From Nemertoderma westbladi (Eukaryota; Xenacoelomorpha; Nemertodermatida; Nemertodermatidae): a stretch of 37,018 bases of DNA. Shown here one piece after another: positions 12,264 through 22,113 of this stretch; positions within the stretch are counted from its first letter, which is position 1, and each line of letters begins with the position of its first letter. The notes beneath the pieces were generated by a model that saw nothing but the letters and a program-made list of their open reading frames with translations, did not search any database and was not told where the DNA came from. The stretch is from assembly GCA_032718475.1 (NCBI GenBank), contig JAUCBJ010004915.1, positions 1 to 37,018 of the forward strand, given 5' to 3'. The position numbers and the translations under genes are program-made.

Positions 12264-15200
12264 TTACGGCGATAGCGCGATCAGCTCACTGTCCCGTCGG
12301 AGATGCTGTTGTTTACCGACGTGTTTACTGCCATAATTCTTTCTCTGCTCGTAGTGGATGACGGCCTTGGCCTCTCCCTTCAGATCGACGGTAGTTTTAA
12401 TTTTTACGTCTTTGCCAACTCCCTTGAGGAAATTCCCGAAGGCTCTCCAGTACGCCACTAACTTCTTGGTCTTGTACCGACTTGAGCTGTAGCTAAGGAG
12501 TTTGTCCGTCGGGTTATTGCACAGTTCTTCCGGTTTTGGTTGCACGTCCCTTATCTCCCTCACCATCTGGCTATATATCTCTTCACCCTCTGAATCTCCT
12601 CCCTCTTCCCCTAATGCTACTTCCCCTGAGCCCGGATCCACCTTTCTCATCGGCGGCCAGGCTGTCTTGTCGTTCAGGAATTGTGGCCCGTGCTGCCACA
12701 GTACTTCCTTCTTGAAGAAAGTGTGGCGTGCCACGCCCCTCGATAACAAGTCCGCTGGGTTCTCGTCCGTTGGGCAGTAGTGCCACCTTTCTAACTCTGT
12801 CGTTGCCCTTATTTCGTCCACCCTGTTTGCGATGAATATAGGGTACCTCGTCCTTTCGTTATGTAGCCAACCAAGCACTACCATGGAGTCCGTCCAGTAG
12901 TGTGTTTCCACTATGCTGGGAATAGCGTCCATCAAGTAGGCTGTGGCCCTAACTCCTAACCTCGCAGCTGTCAACTCGAGTTTCGGAACCGATGCTGAAT
13001 CTGGCGGCATTGACTTCGCTTTGCTGAATGCGAGTCTGGGCTTGTGAGCCCCCTCTCGTTGTACTAAGTAGAGTGCCACTCCGTATGCCTCTAATGACGC
13101 ATCGGAGAACATATGTAGATCCAGATTCGTCATGTCCCTATCCGGGAAATACACGCGTGGCATGCTGTATGTTCCCATCTGCTCTAAACTCTCTGTCCAC
13201 TTGCACCACTGCTTGCTGATCTCTTTCGGTACCTCTGTGTCCCACTCATCCTTTAGCTTGTATACCTTCTTAAGTATTTGCTTCCCCGTGACTAGTAATG
13301 GGGATGCTAGGCCTAAGGGATCGTATATCCTTGCTATGTACGATACATAGCCCCTCTTTGTGTGGATGTCCGCCCCCTCCTGGCTTAACTGGTACTTCAA
13401 CTCGTCTGTCTCTCGGTTCCACACGATCCCTAATGCCTTCTGTTGGGATTCTACCCTTTTGTTCGCCATGTCCTGTCCCTTGGCTGTCGTGGGATTATCC
13501 ATGGTCGACTCTGGCCTCATGTCCTCTATGGCTTTCATGAACTCTTGCGAGCTGGATTGGAACTTGGTTAGGTTAAACCCGGATCCTTTTAGGATGTCGC
13601 GAACCTCGCGCCCCATATCCAGTAGTTCCTTAACCGTATTTCCAGACTCCATCCCGTCGTCTACATAGAAGCCGCGTTGAATCATATCGACGGCTTTGGC
13701 ACTATATTTATCCTCCTTCCCTTCTACCGTGTCTCTCACGGCCACAGTCATCGTCAAAGAGGACAACTTGGCTCCCATATTCTGTACTACCATCTTGTAC
13801 ATCGGTATTGTCGACGGTTCCTCGTCGCCGTTGTACCATAGGAAGCGCTGACTGTCACTATCCTCTTCCGTTACACAGACTTGGTTGAACATGCCTTCGA
13901 TGTCGCAGGTGAAGGCGTGCTTCCCGTTCCTGAATCTAAGTAGGACCTCGATCCCTGAGTTATAGATATTGGGACCCTCCAGCAGATAATTGTTTAGGCA
14001 TTTGCTGTTGGTCTTAGCCGATGCGTCAACTACCATCCGCAGTTTACCTTTCTTTGGGTCTAGAGCCACGTGAAGTGGCAGGTAGTAGGTCCTGTCTGTG
14101 TTCGGTTCGGCCGGTAGCTCCGCGGCCCATCCTTTCTCGACATACTTGCTAATCGTCTTATGGATGTACTCATTCTTTTTGGGGCTCTGTTTTAGCATTT
14201 GCTTCAACTTGCGAAGCCTCATGAGTACCATTCCTTTGTTGTCGGGTAACAGTAGTTTTGGTAGTTTCCATACCATCCCTATGGTATACCGCCCTTCGTC
14301 GCATCTCATCGATTCCTTTACGCTTTGTAAAGCCTGCTTGTCTTCTACCGAGGTTCCGACCCCGGTCTCTTTCAATCCCTCAAAATCCTGTCTAAGCAGC
14401 CTCCTGAGCTGCTCCTCCGCTCCTTTGTCTTCCATCTCCCGCATAGTTCCCGCGAACATGCATCCTGATGTCTCCGACATCCTAAACGGTACCTTGGTTT
14501 TAGATGGTGTTAGAATCACCACCGGGTCACACTGCCTGTCTTCGCCGAAGACCATCTGCATTCTCTCGTGGGCCATCGGGCAGTCCATTCCTACTAAAAT
14601 GGATACCTTCCTTACGTCCACATCTGGTATTGAGAAGTCGATGCTGTCCAGGAATTTATATTGTTCGACCTGGTTGTTGGTTGGTCGCCTGGCGTTGATA
14701 TTTATCGACTCTATCACCTGGATGGGGTCGATGGTCGCCCCATAGTCGCATCCCGGTGCAATCGCTGCTATCCCACACCATCCAGTCCTCATCTCCAGGA
14801 CCTCATCTTTGCTGGAGATGGTTGTTACCGCCATTCTACTTGGCCTTGTCCTCAATCCTATCTCTTCAGCCACCCAATTCTCAACCAACGTGAAGGCTGC
14901 TCCACTGTCGACCAGCATCAGCGTGGTTACTGATCGATTGCCTTCCCCAATCACCCGCACTGGTACTACCCCGAGTAGTACCGTTCCTCTCTTCTTTGCC
15001 CCTACGGTTTTCGTTGCCATCATCTGCCCTTTGCCTTGACCGAACTTAATTGGCGTTTCTTTGCATTGGTCGGCTCTATGTCCACCCGTCACACACCGTG
15101 AACAGACTTCGTTCCTCCTCGCGTATTCTGTCTGATCTTCTCTGGGTAGTGCTTGCCAATATCTGCAGTTCATTGTCTGATGAAGTGCGTTCGTGTGCAA
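12264..15200 (-). CDS. BEL Gag-Pol segment: zinc knuckle, protease, RT, RNase H
   Basis: A 978-residue open frame. The N-terminus holds the last zinc-knuckle part (CSRCVTGGHRADQC). A retropepsin motif follows (TTLMLVDSGAAFTLVE). RT has the BEL-specific block RMVVDASAKTNSKCLNNYL, CDIEGMFNQV, QRFLWYNGDEE and the catalytic FYVDDGMES box. The RNase H/connection region contains YDPLGLASPLL, HMFSDASLEAYG, PKLELTAAR, YWTDSMVVLGW and NPADLLSRG. The apparent Met start is artificial: the frame originally continued from Gag and is cut by the foldback element 15206-22112. It ends at a stop where the integrase frame begins. Confidence 0.92.
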   Translation of the reverse strand: MHTNALHQTMNCRYWQALPREDQTEYARRNEVCSRCVTGGHRADQCKETPIKFGQGKGQMMATKTVGAKKRGTVLLGVVPVRVIGEGNRSVTTLMLVDSGAAFTLVENWVAEEIGLRTRPSRMAVTTISSKDEVLEMRTGWCGIAAIAPGCDYGATIDPIQVIESININARRPTNNQVEQYKFLDSIDFSIPDVDVRKVSILVGMDCPMAHERMQMVFGEDRQCDPVVILTPSKTKVPFRMSETSGCMFAGTMREMEDKGAEEQLRRLLRQDFEGLKETGVGTSVEDKQALQSVKESMRCDEGRYTIGMVWKLPKLLLPDNKGMVLMRLRKLKQMLKQSPKKNEYIHKTISKYVEKGWAAELPAEPNTDRTYYLPLHVALDPKKGKLRMVVDASAKTNSKCLNNYLLEGPNIYNSGIEVLLRFRNGKHAFTCDIEGMFNQVCVTEEDSDSQRFLWYNGDEEPSTIPMYKMVVQNMGAKLSSLTMTVAVRDTVEGKEDKYSAKAVDMIQRGFYVDDGMESGNTVKELLDMGREVRDILKGSGFNLTKFQSSSQEFMKAIEDMRPESTMDNPTTAKGQDMANKRVESQQKALGIVWNRETDELKYQLSQEGADIHTKRGYVSYIARIYDPLGLASPLLVTGKQILKKVYKLKDEWDTEVPKEISKQWCKWTESLEQMGTYSMPRVYFPDRDMTNLDLHMFSDASLEAYGVALYLVQREGAHKPRLAFSKAKSMPPDSASVPKLELTAARLGVRATAYLMDAIPSIVETHYWTDSMVVLGWLHNERTRYPIFIANRVDEIRATTELERWHYCPTDENPADLLSRGVARHTFFKKEVLWQHGPQFLNDKTAWPPMRKVDPGSGEVALGEEGGDSEGEEIYSQMVREIRDVQPKPEELCNNPTDKLLSYSSSRYKTKKLVAYWRAFGNFLKGVGKDVKIKTTVDLKGEAKAVIHYEQRKNYGSKHVGKQQHLRRDSELIALSP

Positions 15201-15205
15201 TTGGC

Positions 15206-16060
15206 TATGGCATCATTTTTGTATTTTAATTCGATATAATTTTATGACGGTCGATAAAGCTACCAACATCGACCGTCACTAATTAAATACTGTAAATTAT
15301 CGACCGTCGTAATTAAATGCTGATAATTATCTTGCGTCGTAATTAAATGCTGATAATTATCGTGCGTCGTAATTAAATACTGGAACCAGATCGACTGTCG
15401 TTATTAATGTTGACATTATCGACCGTCGTAATTAAATACTGGAACCAGATCGACCGTCGTAATTAATGTTGACATTATCGACCGTCGTAATTAAATACTG
15501 GAACCAGATCGACCGTCGTTATTAATGTTGACATTATCGACCGTCGTAATTAAATAATGGAACCAGATCGACCGTCGTTATTAATGTTGACATTATCGAC
15601 CGTCGTAATTAAATACTGGAACCAGATCGACCGTCGTTATTAATGTTGACATTATCGACCGTCGTAATTAAGTACTGGAACCAGATCGACCGTCGTTATT
15701 AATGTTGACATTATCGACCGTCGTAATTAAATACTGGAACCAGATCGACCGTCGTTAATAATGTTGACATTATCGACCGTCGTAATTAAATACTGGAACC
15801 AGATCGACCGTCGTTATTAATGTTGACATTATCGACCACCGTAATTAAATACTGGAACCAGATCGACCGTCGTTATTAATGTTGACATTATCGACCGTCG
15901 TAATTAAATACTGGAACCAGATCGACCGTCGTAATTAATAGCTGTTGTTGTTGCTATGATACCATGAATAGGCGGGATATTTGATTATGTCCTGCAATAG
16001 GCCTAGATTTGGGTACTGCAGCTGTACTTTACCGTACCCGTGCTGCAGTGGTAATTAATA
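15206..16060 (+). repeat. Left TIR with 59-bp tandem subrepeats
   Basis: The outer unique part is 15206-15267, shorter variant repeats fill 15268-15419, and regular 59-bp units start at 15420, 15479, 15538, 15597, 15656, 15715, 15774, 15833 and 15892. Each unit contains two copies of the near-palindrome CGACCGTCG, spaced 31 and 28 bp apart, followed by TAATTAAATACTGG or TTATTAATGTTGAC. The inner unique part runs from about 15947 to 16060. Occasional substitutions (for example CGACCACCG at 15833) mark single units. Confidence 0.9.
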
Positions 16061-16428
16061 TATTTAATTTCCGCACTGCCGTATGCCTTAATGCCTTCCT
16101 ATGTTTTGTATTTATCAGTTTACTAACAGTAATTAATCAACTGGGTAAACTTACTGTTAAAAGTTCCAACTACAGTAATTTCGATGCAGTAACACAATTG
16201 CAGATTTGTTCCATGTCGAATGTTTGTTTTGACTGTTGAGTTAATTCGATAAAAATATAAATTATTATTAAACATTATTATTTGTAGTTATTTATAGTAT
16301 TTATGCATTATTTGAAGTTTATTCAGTAATACAGTTTGTTTGCTATAGAGGCTAGTGCACTTTATGTACTGTACTACTGCCCTGCCCTGAATATAGGCAT
16401 ATAGCTGTATAGGGGTAGACCTGGTATT
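16061..16428. other. Candidate promoter/leader of HECT-like gene
   Basis: AT-rich sequence between the left TIR and the first Met of the HECT-like gene. It contains ATTTATAGTATTTATGC-type AT blocks that could include a TATA box, but no site is certain. The ORF at 16009-16239 overlaps the TIR and has no recognisable domain. Confidence 0.3.
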
Positions 16429-17807
16429 ATGAGTGAACCTCCTCCATGTTCGAATTGTCACCACCATCAGAGTGCTTCTGGTAATGATACCGCATCAACT
16501 AGTTCAGCTATGATTACCAGTGGCGGGAACTCTGTTAGCTTGTTCAATCCAGGCCGATTACATGATGAAATTGCAAACGTTTTCGCACCGTATAACATAC
16601 CGACTAGAGAGCGTACTGGTAGGAGAGTTCCAGCAGCCAGACGACTTACTTCAATAACTGCAAGACGTGCAGCGACTCCACCTGGCCGACCATCGGCTAC
16701 CGAGTTCTCTAAACCCGTTATAGTGTTAGCTGTTGGCGTTAAGAAAATTGGAATTCGGTCGATTATCAAACATTGTTTAATAACATTTAGCCGTCTAGAT
16801 GACGAGGATGTCATAGCAGAAAAACTCCGCTCAGTACTACTAATGCCCCCAATTTGTAACACAGATTTTAGGTTTGTGAAAGCTATCGATAAGAAGGTAA
16901 AGTTAACATATACATCCAGGTTCAGGCCAATCAAGATACCGGTATCAGTCAATGTAGTGATGATGACAATAACATCCAGGTTCGGACGAATCAAGGAACC
17001 AGTACCGATCAGCGTAGTGATAATGGCGCAATACATGAAACACCGGTAAATATACCAGATGTTATTTGGGTTGATAGCAGCGACGATGATGGTCATTCCG
17101 ATTCCAACATTCCGATTCCTACAGCTCCTAACATTCCAAGTTATACAAAAATAGCACCTGGTGATTTAACTGAACTTAAAAAAGTACAGTTTAGTTATGA
17201 TTACGATGACACATCAGTGCAGTTTACTGACCCTGATAACTTTCAGGTAGTTCGCATTCGAAGGCGTTGTGTTTTAGAAGATACAATTAAAGCAATGGCC
17301 AAATTGGATTTAACAGAAGGAATATTAGTTCGGTATGTTGGAGAACCTGGGTGTGACCAGGGTGGTCTGCGAAGAGATTGGTTTGGTACAGTGATAGGAT
17401 CACTGATTCAATCCTCTATGTTTATTATTATAGATGATAAATACATCATTCCTAGTTTTGCAGATATAACTAAAGTAACAAATGGCTTATTTACTGCAAT
17501 AGGAAAGCTGATTGCACTTAATTTAATTCACGGCCAACAGCTATTTACCATAATGCACCCTTTAGTTAGTCGCTATATGTTATATCAAAATGTTTCGGTG
17601 GGTTGCCTAACATTTCTTAGTGAAATTAACTTAACACCATCATGTGTCTCGGATATAATTCAAGGGTCATTTAGTGACGAAGTTACAGCCAAATGTATTG
17701 AAGCTGGAATTATTATTCCACATGGATGCAACGAAGCACAACGACGTAACATAGCATGTAAAAGCTTTTGCGGACATAACAAGTCATTTTTGCCGCAATG
17801 CGCATAA
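16429..17807 (+). pseudogene. HECT-domain (G2E3-like) protein gene, frameshifted
   Basis: Plus-strand ORF from Met 16429: Cys/His/Ser-rich N-terminus (EPPPCSNCHHHQS), a basic Arg-rich segment, then LAVGVKKIG and a moderately conserved region. Frame 1 ends at 17049. Frame 2, open before 17049 through 17807, carries an acidic SSDDDGHSDS linker and a HECT N-lobe: TIKAMAKLDLTEG, ILVRYVGEPGCDQGGLRRDW, then GLFTAIGKLIALNLIHGQ. HECT E3 ligases transfer ubiquitin through a C-lobe Cys, but no C-lobe is seen. The last residues shift frame again near 17760, where the +1 frame stays open to 17976. A 60-bp duplication (16911-16970/16971-17030) lies in the linker. Two shifts imply a decayed copy; introns are an alternative. 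Confidence 0.75.
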
Positions 17808-17976
17808 TACTCTAAAAGATTGGAGCTCAGATGACGAAATCTGTCAGCTGATTTCCTGTAAACGTGGAACCTCTTTGTTCTGCCTATTCAGCCAATCAGG
17901 AGAGAGGGCTGTTGCATTGTCAGTCAGAGAGGTAACAGCCTGTGGGGTAAGGATTTACCTCTGGGACCTGTATTAG

Positions 17977-18480
17977 GCAAAATAGCAGTAGCTGTGTAGG
18001 CCCACCAGTACTGTGCACGGTACAAGACCCGAAATTTAGCCTACATCTGTAAATAATACACGGTTTCACGGTACAAGACCATATAAATTAGACCACCATC
18101 TGTAAAATGCTTGCGTGAGTTCAGGAGTTGCACAGATGTCAGGATGTGCTGATTCTATATCATGCACTAGGCCTAACGGATTCTGGTGGCCTTGAACTAG
18201 ACCACCTGACCACTACAAAAACTGATGCAACAGAGCGAGGTGCCGTTAGCCTAACATTTCTCGGAGGCTGGTCCGATAACATTCAACGCATTGTTTGGTT
18301 GGACATTGACATTACCGGTATTGCATTACAGTGTACATTACTGCATTATTACATACGGATTAGTATGGATTGATAAATTGGATATATTTGACGTCAATGG
18401 AGGTTTGGTTTGAGAAATTAATACAGTAATATCACGTAGGCCTACCTGATCATATCTTTGCGTTAATTATTACTAGATCC
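17977..18480. other. Non-coding internal part of foldback element
   Basis: I see no gene. A diverged duplication of about 53 bp (GGTACAAGACC...ATCTGTAAA, about 18019-18050 and 18071-18103) and one GTAGGCCTAC-type word are present. The ORF at 18128-18373 lacks any domain I recognise. Confidence 0.4.
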
Positions 18481-18481
18481 A

Positions 18482-18813
18482 CTGGCCCCCAGCCACCTTC
18501 AACAAACCATCATTGCCGAGGGGCACTCAGCTAAGGGGGCGGAGCGCATTAAAAACTCTAAGTATCGCGACCTAATAGACCGGGGCCATTTATTTCACCC
18601 CGTGGCCTTTGAGACCTTTTGGCCGCCCTGGTCCAGAGTCCAGAGACATCCACCTTCCTCTGGGAGATCGGGGCTCGTCTCCACAGTGCCACCCACGAAC
18701 CGCGGTCACACCAGTTTCTGCTCCAACGCCTGGAGATGGCAATTTTGGTTGGTAATGCAGCCTCAGTCATGGGGACAGCAACCACACCGACCATCGGTCT
18801 ATTCGGGGACTGA
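18482..18813 (+). pseudogene. Retroelement RT-ORF C-terminal domain fragment
   Basis: Two plus-strand frames carry consecutive pieces of one motif set. The first reads RIKNSKYRDLIDRGHLFHPV then AFETF. After a shift near 18630 the second reads STFLWEIGARLHSATHEPRS, HQFLLQRLEMAI and GNAASVMGT, ending at a stop at 18813. The pattern Y.DL....F.PVA.ET, then EIG.RL...T.EPR..FL.QRL..AI..GNAASV, is one I associate with the C-terminal region of many metazoan retroelement ORFs with a reverse transcriptase; the exact class is uncertain. No RT palm is present nearby, so it is a fragment nested in the foldback element. Confidence 0.5.
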
Positions 18814-19270
18814 AGAGCCAAAACCAATCGAAACTGTCGAAATGGTTGCCAATGCAGTCATCAACGGGATGACGGCCGAAGATATTCAATATTCAATACT
18901 CTATCTTATTCAATCTCAAATATTCAATGTTCGATCCCTAGATGGGGCAGTACTGTTTGGGCACAGTGCTTTAAATGCTGCAGCCTAGCCCAACCCCGGC
19001 TTTCATCCTTCATTGGTCGATTGGGAACCAAGGCAACTAACTTGGGAAACAGAGTGGAAGGGTTTACTGTGAAAGATCACCCATTTCCCATGGTGGTGAC
19101 CAGGCATTCCTTGGCTTAACAAGCCTAAAAGATTCTCCCATTCAAATATTCAATTCGGTACTGTACCTTCAATTAAATATTCAATCTTAGTATTATTTCT
19201 GTACTGTTATTTAATAATGTGATGAGATAAAAAAAATAAATTAATGAAATATAATTCATCTGTTAATTAT
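18814..19270. other. AT-rich non-coding stretch
   Basis: Contains ATTCAATATTCAATACTC-like short repeats (about 18885-18935 and 19140-19190) and then AT-rich DNA. No gene is supportable. Confidence 0.4.
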
Positions 19271-19910
19271 TAAGAATTAAGTTTTATTTACTGTTTTAAT
19301 ATAATAAAATAAATATATTTCAAGGGCTAAGGGCCCACATTGTCAATAATCAACTGAATGTAAACAGAATTAATGAATTATTACAGCTACCTATTTATGA
19401 AATGTTTTTAACAGTACAAAAGGTACCTAACTGCCTAACTACTAAATTACTATACGCACAAAATTATTTAATTTTCAGGAACCCCCCGCTTTCCAACACT
19501 GCTATACTTAAATGATCTACGTCTGTGGATAATCTCTTGTTAACTGCCCGGGGTCCCAATGATTGAATATACATACTCTCTAATATTAGCCGACCGTGCA
19601 AGTCTGACACTCTCCCTATCACTGTTGCCTTATCCCATAATGGAATGTGTCCAGTAGCTACATGATGGCCCGACAACTCGGATGCTTTGGGCCTACGGTG
19701 TTTAACATCCCCCTGATGCTGGGTCAGATGGACATCAAGACTGTTAACTGTGAGAGAGTGTTGTACTGTTAAAAACATTTCATAAATAGGTAGCTGTAAT
19801 AATTCATTAATTCTGTTTACATTCTAGTTGATTATTGACAATGTGGGCCCTTAGCCCTTGAAATATATTTATTTTATTATATTAAAACAGTAAATAAAAC
19901 TTAATTCTTA
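19271..19910. repeat. 150-bp inverted repeat around Penelope-like fragment
   Basis: 19271-19420 is the near-perfect reverse complement of 19759-19910. Both arms contain the string CTAAGGGCCCACATTGTCAA or its complement and the start of the minus ORF (ATGTTTTTAACAGTACAA). The loop holds the endonuclease-like ORF. Penelope-like elements are known for partial and inverted terminal duplications, which fits. Confidence 0.8.
19464..19778 (-). pseudogene. Penelope-like element C-terminal (GIY-YIG region) fragment
   Basis: 104 residues on the minus strand with the order HQGDVKHRRPKASELSGHHV, ATGHIPLWDKATVIGRVSDL, HGRLILESMYIQSLGPRAVN. The S-x-L/V-x-x-H, GH-x-x-W, R-x-x-x-ES/EA-x-x-I and final N spacing matches the tail of the GIY-YIG endonuclease domain of Penelope-like retroelements. 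The RT and the GIY/YIG residues are missing, so only the 3' end is present. The apparent Met lies within the inverted repeat and may not be a true start. Confidence 0.6.
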
Positions 19911-20500
19911 TTGATATTGCCTTACCATCCTCAATCGACTATTAACTAACTGTTAATTATTACAAAAAAAATCCAACATTATATTAACATTTATATAGTT
20001 TTGAATTAAATGTTTCGAAATGGAAATTTCTAAATCATCATGGAGATGTAATTGTTCGCACTTACTAATTACAGACAATATCTCCTGGTGCATTATTTCA
20101 ACTTGTGTACACGCTTTTGAAGACCTTTAGCAGTTTAACCTGCCAAAATTTATATGTCTTTTGGTTTATAAATAGACTTTAGAAATTGACAAATATTTAA
20201 TACCAATAAACACAACATTTGCAGAAGCCAGCCTAGTGCGCGTCCATTCACCCGCTGAATATACCCGGGAGACTGGATTCTGAGGGCTTAGATTATTATT
20301 GCAGTGTAAGCTTACTGTATTATTCGATTGATCGTTAATAAATAATTTCTGACTAATATTATTCACTTTCGGGAAATATTAACAGTTCCTTTAGGACGTG
20401 GCGCTCTATCTAGGTAAACAGAGATATGACTTATACTAATCACAACGGTAAGTCGGTAATGCTTATGATTCACGTATGAGGCGCATTCTTTAGGAAATGC
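19911..20500. other. Non-coding internal part of foldback element
   Basis: AT-rich, with no convincing gene. The short minus ORF at 20166-20366 has no recognised features. Confidence 0.4.
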
Positions 20501-20773
20501 TTAGTTATCAGTCACAATCATGCGCACTACCAGTAACACACAATACTGCTCACTAATTTGCCGACCGTCAATGAATTTTATCATATATAAAGAGAACAGC
20601 AACTGACTCATGTAGGGCTTATCAAATAGCATTAAATACACTACAAACCACAATAATGTAAGTCGCAATCGCTTTATGTAACCTGTCTCTCTAACCTGTA
20701 GTGTATCAAGAAAATTGGGAAATTTGGGTTCTTTATAAATGTTCTCCAAATAATATTCAACCAACTGATACAA
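20501..20773 (-). CDS. Small hypothetical ORF in foldback element
   Basis: 90 residues on the minus strand, with a possible hydrophobic segment (LTLLWFVVYLMLF) and a second (VLLVV). I do not recognise it. It lies convergent to the HECT-like gene and might be an exon of a second element gene together with 21127-21345, or chance. Confidence 0.2.
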   Translation of the reverse strand: MYQLVEYYLENIYKEPKFPNFLDTLQVRETGYIKRLRLTLLWFVVYLMLFDKPYMSQLLFSLYMIKFIDGRQISEQYCVLLVVRMIVTDN

Positions 20774-21126
20774 AATATGACAACAGTAAAAGCATTAAGA
20801 CGGTAGGTTAAGATATGATATGACAAGTGATTGTTATGGTATGTGATATGATATGTTAAGAACTGTGTTATGATAACAGTTATACGCTCTATAATCTTAA
20901 GCCTACTAATGTTTCTTCTAAAGTCTGAAACGAATTGACTCTAGAGCCGGTGTTCCTGGCCTAGATAGAAACAACACAACAGTATCAAGAAAAACAGTAA
21001 GACTGAACACTCCTAGCATGATCTGCCAAATATCTCCACATCGACAGAAAAAATCGCTCTGATTGGCTGTTAAGCTAAACAAAGAACCATGTGTCCAATG
21101 GCTGTTTCCATGTCAGCAACCAGCTG
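20774..21126. other. Non-coding internal stretch
   Basis: Contains a GATATGATATG-type short repeat (about 20812-20860). No gene seen. Confidence 0.4.
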
Positions 21127-21345
21127 TTAGATGTCGTAATCTGAATCATCAAGGCTAAGCTGTGCCAGGGTATTTGACGCATTGCGGGTTTTTTGCCTTA
21201 CCATGTCCACCAAAGCACACATATAGAAGAATACTTTTATGTCCGTTAAAACACCTATAACGGTACCTTGCGGTCGAGGGGGACTGAGTATATCCGCAAA
21301 AGCTTTTACAACTTGATATGCCATATTTAAACTAGCCTCTGGCAA
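21127..21345 (-). CDS. Small hypothetical ORF next to right TIR
   Basis: 72 residues on the minus strand starting just inside the right TIR, the mirror position of the HECT-like gene at the left. It is hydrophobic in the middle (VFFYMCALVDMV) and has an acidic C-terminus (SLDDSDYDI). The DNA for VKAFADI shares GTAAAAGCTTTTGCGGA with the HECT-like gene near 17758. No domain is recognised. It could be the first exon of a second element gene. Confidence 0.35.
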   Translation of the reverse strand: MPEASLNMAYQVVKAFADILSPPRPQGTVIGVLTDIKVFFYMCALVDMVRQKTRNASNTLAQLSLDDSDYDI

Positions 21346-21399
21346 ACTAATATAAAATTACGAAAACGAAACTAAGGTAATAAAACGGCAGGGCAGTAC

Positions 21400-22112
21400 A
21401 GTAATTAATTACCTACGGCAGCACCGCACCGGTGCGGTACAGTACAGCAGTACCCAAATCTAGGCCTATTGCAGGACATAATTCAAATATCCCGCCTATT
21501 CATGGTATCATAGCAACAACAACAGCTATTAATTACGACGGTCGATCTGGTTCCAGTATTTAATTACGACGGTCGATAATGTCAACATTAATAACGACGG
21601 TCGATCTGGTTCCAGTATTTAATTACGACGGTCGATAATGTCAACATTAATAACGACGGTCGATCTGGTTCCAGTATTTAATTACGACGGTCGATAATGT
21701 CAACATTATTAACGACGGTCGATCTGGTTCCAGTATTTAATTACGACGGTCGATAATGTCAACATTAATAACGACGGTCGATCTGGTTCCAGTACTTAAT
21801 TACGACGGTCGATAATGTCAACATTAATAATGACGGTCGATCTGGTTCCAGTATTTAATTACGACGGTCGATAATGTCAACATTAATAACGACGGTCGAT
21901 CTGGTTCCAGTATTTAATTACGACGGTCGATAATGTCAACATTAATAACGACGGTCGATCTGGTTCCAGTATTTAATTACGACGCACGATAATTATCAGC
22001 ATTTAATTACGACGGTCGATAATTTACAGTATTTAATTAGTGACGGTCGATGTTGGTAGCTTTATCGGCCGTCATAAAATTATATCGAATTAAAATACCA
22101 AAAGTATGCCAT
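21400..22112 (-). repeat. Right TIR with 59-bp tandem subrepeats
   Basis: Reverse complement of the left TIR: inner unique part about 21400-21536, about eight 59-bp units from about 21537 to 21985 (for example CGACGGTCGATCTGGTTCC), then shorter variants and the outer unique part to 22112. It is shorter than the left TIR by about 140 bp, partly through fewer subrepeats. Single-base variants such as TGACGGTCG near 21830 are confined to one unit. Confidence 0.9.
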
Positions 22113-22113
22113 A

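Larger units (their letters stand above)
15206..22112. mobile_element. Foldback-type element with HECT-domain gene
   Basis: Termini are TATGGCAT at the left (15206) and ATGCCAT(A) at the right (22106-22113). The TIRs run 15206-about 16060 and about 21400-22112. Each has a unique outer part, a 59-bp subrepeat array and a unique inner part (TGTTGTTGTTGCTATGATACC...). The direct repeat AATTGGC (6-7 bp, one base shared with the end) flanks it at 15199-15205 and 22113-22119. Internally it holds a plus-strand HECT-like gene, short minus-strand ORFs, and fragments of an RT element and a Penelope-like element. The architecture resembles FB/TU/Galileo-style foldback elements, but I see no DDE transposase, so the superfamily is open. 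Confidence 0.85.

Noticed and set aside
14098-14745. Plus-strand ORF of 215 residues
   Set aside because: Antisense shadow of the BEL protease/RT frame; no domain.
15240-15950. CRISPR-like look of regularly spaced repeats
   Set aside because: The spacers are themselves repeated with the 59-bp period, an inverted copy exists at 21537-22060, and the genome is eukaryotic.
16467-17096. Minus-strand ORF of 209 residues
   Set aside because: Antisense of the HECT-like gene; no recognisable motif and the plus strand explains the region.
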